Origin: Lanius collurio | Taxonomy: Eukaryota > Chordata > Aves > Passeriformes > Laniidae | Reading direction: 5' to 3' | Length of the DNA stretch: 64,000 nt | Assembly (NCBI GenBank): GCA_020086605.1 | Contig: JACBWW010000017.1 | Span: 6,214,579 to 6,278,578 of the forward strand | Shown: positions 60,125 to 64,000 of the stretch, in pieces | Position numbering within the stretch: the first letter of the stretch is position 1 | Layout of the letters: every line of letters starts with the position of its first letter | Program-made: the position numbers and the translations under genes | Notes under the pieces: generated by a model | The model's database searches: none | Told to the model about the DNA's origin: nothing | Seen by the model: the letters and a program-made list of their open reading frames with translations, nothing else

Positions 60125-61162
60125 TCCTTAAAGAACCCAAAGACTCCCATACAGGGGTCCTTCCTGGGACCCTTTAGGAGGGCCTGAAACTCATCAGGTT
60201 TATCTTACTGTGGTCCAGAAACAGCTGCCAGATGTGAAAAGAAGGAAGGAAAATGGGGGGTCACAGCCAAAGCCTCCCTGGTCCACGACGCCACCACTGC
60301 TCCAGCTCCATCCTTAAATAAGATCTCAGAGATGAGCTACAGCTGGAGAGAGCTCAGGCCACCACCTCTCTGCAGACAGCCCAGTGGTCTGTTGCCTCCA
60401 GCCTTTGGGAGCTCAGGTTTAGTTTGGGGGTGAATTTATTTGATTTCCAAATATGATCATCCATCTCTAGGTGTCTCTCTGAGCTCTTCTTCCCACCTGA
60501 TTTCCCAACATGTCTGCACTCAGCACAGCTCTCTCCCAAGACTGTATTTTCCCTGTTCCAGCCATTATTACCTACCTTTTTAGCTGCTCTGAAAATTATA
60601 TATCTTTTTTTTTTCTTTCCCCCATGGAATTACCATGGTGAGAGCTCATCTTGAGAGGTTATCATGATGACCCTGAAGTCGTTCCTCAAGACACTGCTTT
60701 CAAACACAGAGCTGGCTCTTCTGTAAGCACAGCCTTGTATTCTTCACTCCCAGAGGGATTCCCTTCAATTTAGCTGGGCTAAAAGCATCCTGCTGAACCA
60801 TGACCAGTTAAGTACACAATCCATATCTCTGAGTAACCCATATCTTCCTCATTCTCTGGCCTGCAAATTTCTGTGTCATCTGTAACACCATCAAGTGTTC
60901 CTCACCCCGATATGTTCTATATCAGTGCAAAATGACCTGTGCGAAGCTTTAAACAGGTGGAGCAAGACCAGCCTCTGGGGAAACCACCTTAAAATAGCTC
61001 TGCTCTTTGGAGTCATGGCATTAATGGCTTTCAAAATGCAGTAGAGAGCTAGTCCACCTAATTGTTGACCCTTGATACAGCAAAATGTACACTTTCAAAA
61101 TCAAAATGTCATGGACTGTCATGGGTGATATTTCTTGAAGGATTTTTATCAGCCATATCTAT
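60125..61162. other. Unique non-coding sequence between CR1 and LTR
   Basis: No gene was recognised. A T-rich run lies near 60,605-60,615. Nothing else is nameable. Confidence 0.5.
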
Positions 61163-61164
61163 GC

Positions 61165-61708
61165 TGTGGTTTAACCCTGACCAGCAGCTCAGCTCTATAC
61201 AGCCACTCATTCCCTCACTCCCAGTGGGATGGGGGAGAGAATCAGAAGAATAAAAGTGAGAAAACTCATGGGTTGAGACAAAGGCAGCTTAATAGGTAAA
61301 ACAAAAGCAAAATAAGGAATGAATTCACTACATCCCACTGGCAAGCAGGTGTTCAGCTAAGCCCAGGAAAGCAGGGCTCCAACATGGGACTTGAGAAGAC
61401 AAATGCCATAACCCTGAATGCCCTCCTTTCCTCCTTCTTCCCCAGGTTTATCTGCTGAACATGGTACTGCACGGTCTGGAACACCTCTTGGGTCAGCTGG
61501 TGTCAGCTGTGCCATCCATGTCCCCTCTCAACACCTTGTGCACCCCCAGTGGGACAGTCAAGAAGCAGAAAAGACCTCAAGGCTGTGAGAGCCCTGCTCA
61601 GCAATTACGAAAACACTGGTGTGTTATCAACACTGTGTTCATCACAAAGCCAAAACACGTAAAAAACATATTAAAAAAATTAACTCTCTCCCAGCCCAAG
61701 CCAGCACC
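61165..61708 (-). mobile_element. Solo LTR of an avian endogenous retrovirus, antisense
   Basis: About 540 bp have the layout of a long terminal repeat familiar from bird genomes. On the plus strand it opens TGTGGTTTAACCC (61165) and closes near CCAGCA(CC) (61701-61708), so the retroviral sense strand is the minus strand. In that sense a TATA-like AGATAAA lies at about 61,447-61,453 and a degenerate poly(A)-signal region at about 61,286-61,296. No primer-binding site, polypurine tract or gag/pol/env sequence adjoins either edge, so it is a solo LTR left by recombination. I cannot find a clean target-site duplication (TATGC versus CCCCA), which suggests edge decay. The family is probably ERVL- or ERVK-like, but I did not confirm it. 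Confidence 0.8.
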
Positions 61709-61711
61709 CCA

Positions 61712-64000
61712 GGCAATCATCACGACACACCAGCAGGCTGCTCCCAGCCTGCCCTGACTCACCCCATCTGAGAGGCATTCCAAAGTTTCCCCAGTTCCGA
61801 AGGAAGCTTTGCTAATATCTGGCAGGCAAACAGCAGAGTGAAATCAATAGGGGGAATTGAAGAAGATTATGGCTACAGGTCATTTGTTTACACAGCTTTG
61901 CTACTGACCTGACTAGGGAAAGTTAATACAACCCTGCAGTTTGGGAAACCAGAAAATGTTCCCGTGTTCAAGGAGTGCAGGAGTCAGAGCCTGTGAAAAT
62001 GGACACATTGGAGGGATGTCCAGGAGAGGGATATTTTAGCTTTCCAGTGTTAATCAGTTTATGCTGGGTCAGAACACAATCCCCAAGCAAGACTTCAGCA
62101 GCAAACCAGACCCTGCTTGGAGTATTCTGCTTCAAGGGAGTTTTCAATAAGAAAAAAATTCCTTTTTTTTTTTCTCTTACCAGGCCTGTGCAAATATAAG
62201 ATATTATTTAGACATAAGAATTTTAATTAAAACCTCTATCCATCCTCCTACTGCATTCACTGCACCACTGCACTCACAACATTCTCCACCTCTCCACAGT
62301 GATCACATCCTACTGTGTCTTTCAGAAGTTTACATGAAATCTGCTGTCACAAATATTTTTCTGAATATGAAACATCTGGAATGAACAAATTAGGCAGAGT
62401 TATGGAACATCCCTTGTACAACACACTGTGAAATGTTCCAGTAATCTAGGACTTGTCTGTCTCTGAAAGTCACTGGGGAAAATGCAGGGATATGATGTCT
62501 AAAAGCTCATCCAGTGACTCAAAGAAGATAAACAAGGACCAGGTGTCCGTGGTCTCCACCAGTACAGGAATTAGAGACCAACAAGCAAAACTAACAGGCA
62601 GATGTCTTAAACAAACACGAGGATGTGGTTCATTAACCCACGCATGGTTGGGCTGTGGAGCTCCTTGCTGCAGGATGCTGTGGATGCTGCAGAGAGACAC
62701 AAGGGAAAAAGGAATTCCTCAAAAAGGAATTAGGCAAGTTCTCCCAGATAATCCATCAGCTACTGGAGCTAAAGGCACTGCCTCAGAAAGACTCCATACA
62801 TCATACTGCTAGAGCCTTCAAGTGTCCAATGGAAATATTATATATTTTCCTATTTTTCAGCTTTCTTTTCCTGTTTTGTTTCCAGCTCCTTTTATCTAGT
62901 CGGGCTAATCCAGCAGTCCTGAAGCATTTTTGGCCTATTTTACTGTTTGAATTTAATTTCCCAGCAGGATTTTGGTACTCTTAGTGAAACAAATTTTGCC
63001 ATCACCAAGAGAGTGGAACAAAAATCTACCTAGCAGGCTAAGAAATCTCCATGGAGAAAGAGAAGGAATGATATTCTTATTGTTTCCATGAACTCATATG
63101 CCAGGGGGCACAAGCTGCTGCATAAGGCTGGAGAATTTTACAAACTAGACACATTCCTCAAAGTCTATCATGAGACCTGAAACACAAAGCTGCAGACACA
63201 ACTCTGTGGATAAGGAACGTACTAATCCACCCAGAGCCAGACATCAGGGAGGTGAAAGAGCCACTTCAGAATTCCTTTATTTCTTCTCTCTTCCCTGGGC
63301 ATCTGCAGGGGACCACTGTGAAAGCTGAGATGCTGCACTGGTGGGCCCCAGATCAGAGATTTAAGCCTGCCCTCCCTGCTCCTCAGACTGGAGGAAGATG
63401 CCCCCCAAAGGGTTAAGAGTTGTTACTGAGCAGCAATGATGTTTTGGTGCCATATGGTCCTCATCATCTCCCTGTTACCAAGGCAGCTGCAGCAGAGGAA
63501 CCTGCATGTTCAGCCCCTTCTGCTACAAGTGCCCAGGGACAAACCTGAGCCTACCTGCCTGCCAGGAAGCACAGCACCAGGCATCCAGCAGGGTAAATGT
63601 TCAACCATCACCCCATTGCCTTGCCAGGGAAATCCTTGCTGTCACCAGAAATTGACTGCAACTCTCCAGGCCAACATCAGTGCTAAGAAAGGTTTGTCAC
63701 ACTTCTCTTGGGTTGTTCTTCTAATCTTCAGGTTTGGGGGACCAGGGAATCTTGGATAATATTTTCCTCGGTGTTTTTAAGTGAAGTTTGTGAGCAACTA
63801 GATTCTCAAAGACGAGGAACTGTGACATTCTGGTTGCTCCACAATCTCTGTGTTGCTCTCTGAAGCATCATCACAGAGGTTCCATTCACCGGCTTCACTT
63901 CATGTCTTCCAAGGAAGAGGAAAGACATCACGTAAAAATGCTTAAATCATGTTAATATCAAATCCAGTTGTCTACTCTGGAGATCCATTAACCTCTTTGC
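61712..64000. other. Unique non-coding sequence at the window end
   Basis: No gene or named repeat was recognised. T- and A-rich runs lie near 62,150-62,172. Frames up to 119 codons (62,453-62,812) lack domains. Confidence 0.5.

Noticed and set aside
1..64000. tRNA, rRNA or mitochondrial insert
   Set aside because: I looked for T-loop-like GTTCRA motifs and long ribosomal or mitochondrial-like stretches by eye and saw none. A tRNAscan-SE or Infernal run would be decisive.

Overview
The window reads as intergenic or intronic DNA from a bird, very probably a songbird or another neoavian. The main evidence is eight CR1 LINE fragments with recognisable avian CR1 3' ends, plus one solo LTR that matches in layout a family common in bird genomes. 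Overall interspersed-repeat density is low, and the remaining repeats are simple repeats and one large GC-rich minisatellite. I found no protein-coding gene, rRNA, tRNA, CRISPR array, operon or bacterial-type element that I can support. The longest open frames come from the minisatellite, from a CR1 relic, or from chance in stop-poor sequence.

Layout: 1-12 kb is mostly unique sequence. It holds a compact AT-rich palindromic motif cluster (2.94-3.03 kb) that looks like a conserved regulatory element, a CR1 3' end at 6.4-6.8 kb, and TG and ATCC microsatellites near 10.7-10.9 kb. From 12 to 24 kb there are four minus-strand CR1 3' ends (12.2, 15.0, 21.4 and 23.7 kb), a degenerate GGA/GGT tract at 13.4 kb and a CA tract at 18.3 kb. 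From 23.4 to 27.3 kb there are two candidate enhancers combining GATA-type and RUNX-type sites; the second sits beside a small isolated CpG-dense core. A roughly 480-bp polypurine tract containing (GAAA)n lies at 29.13-29.6 kb. CR1 ends follow at 30.6 kb (plus) and 34.1 kb (minus).

The most striking object is a 666-bp array of exactly 74 nine-base units (35,435-36,100). It shows no phase shift, carries an internal 162-bp segmental duplication, and abuts a short CpG-rich stretch with a NotI site and then a cluster of AATAAA hexamers. From 36.5 to 59 kb the sequence is essentially unique, with several candidate conserved non-coding blocks (37.0, 48.0, 53.5, 57.7 and 58.7 kb). The distal end holds the longest CR1 copy (59.42-60.12 kb), which retains a 5'-truncated, frameshifted reverse-transcriptase tail, and an antisense-oriented solo LTR (61.17-61.71 kb).

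Repeat family assignments come from recognising the consensus pattern, not from a database search. Regulatory calls are inferences from motif content and local CpG density only; alignment to other bird genomes would be decisive for them.
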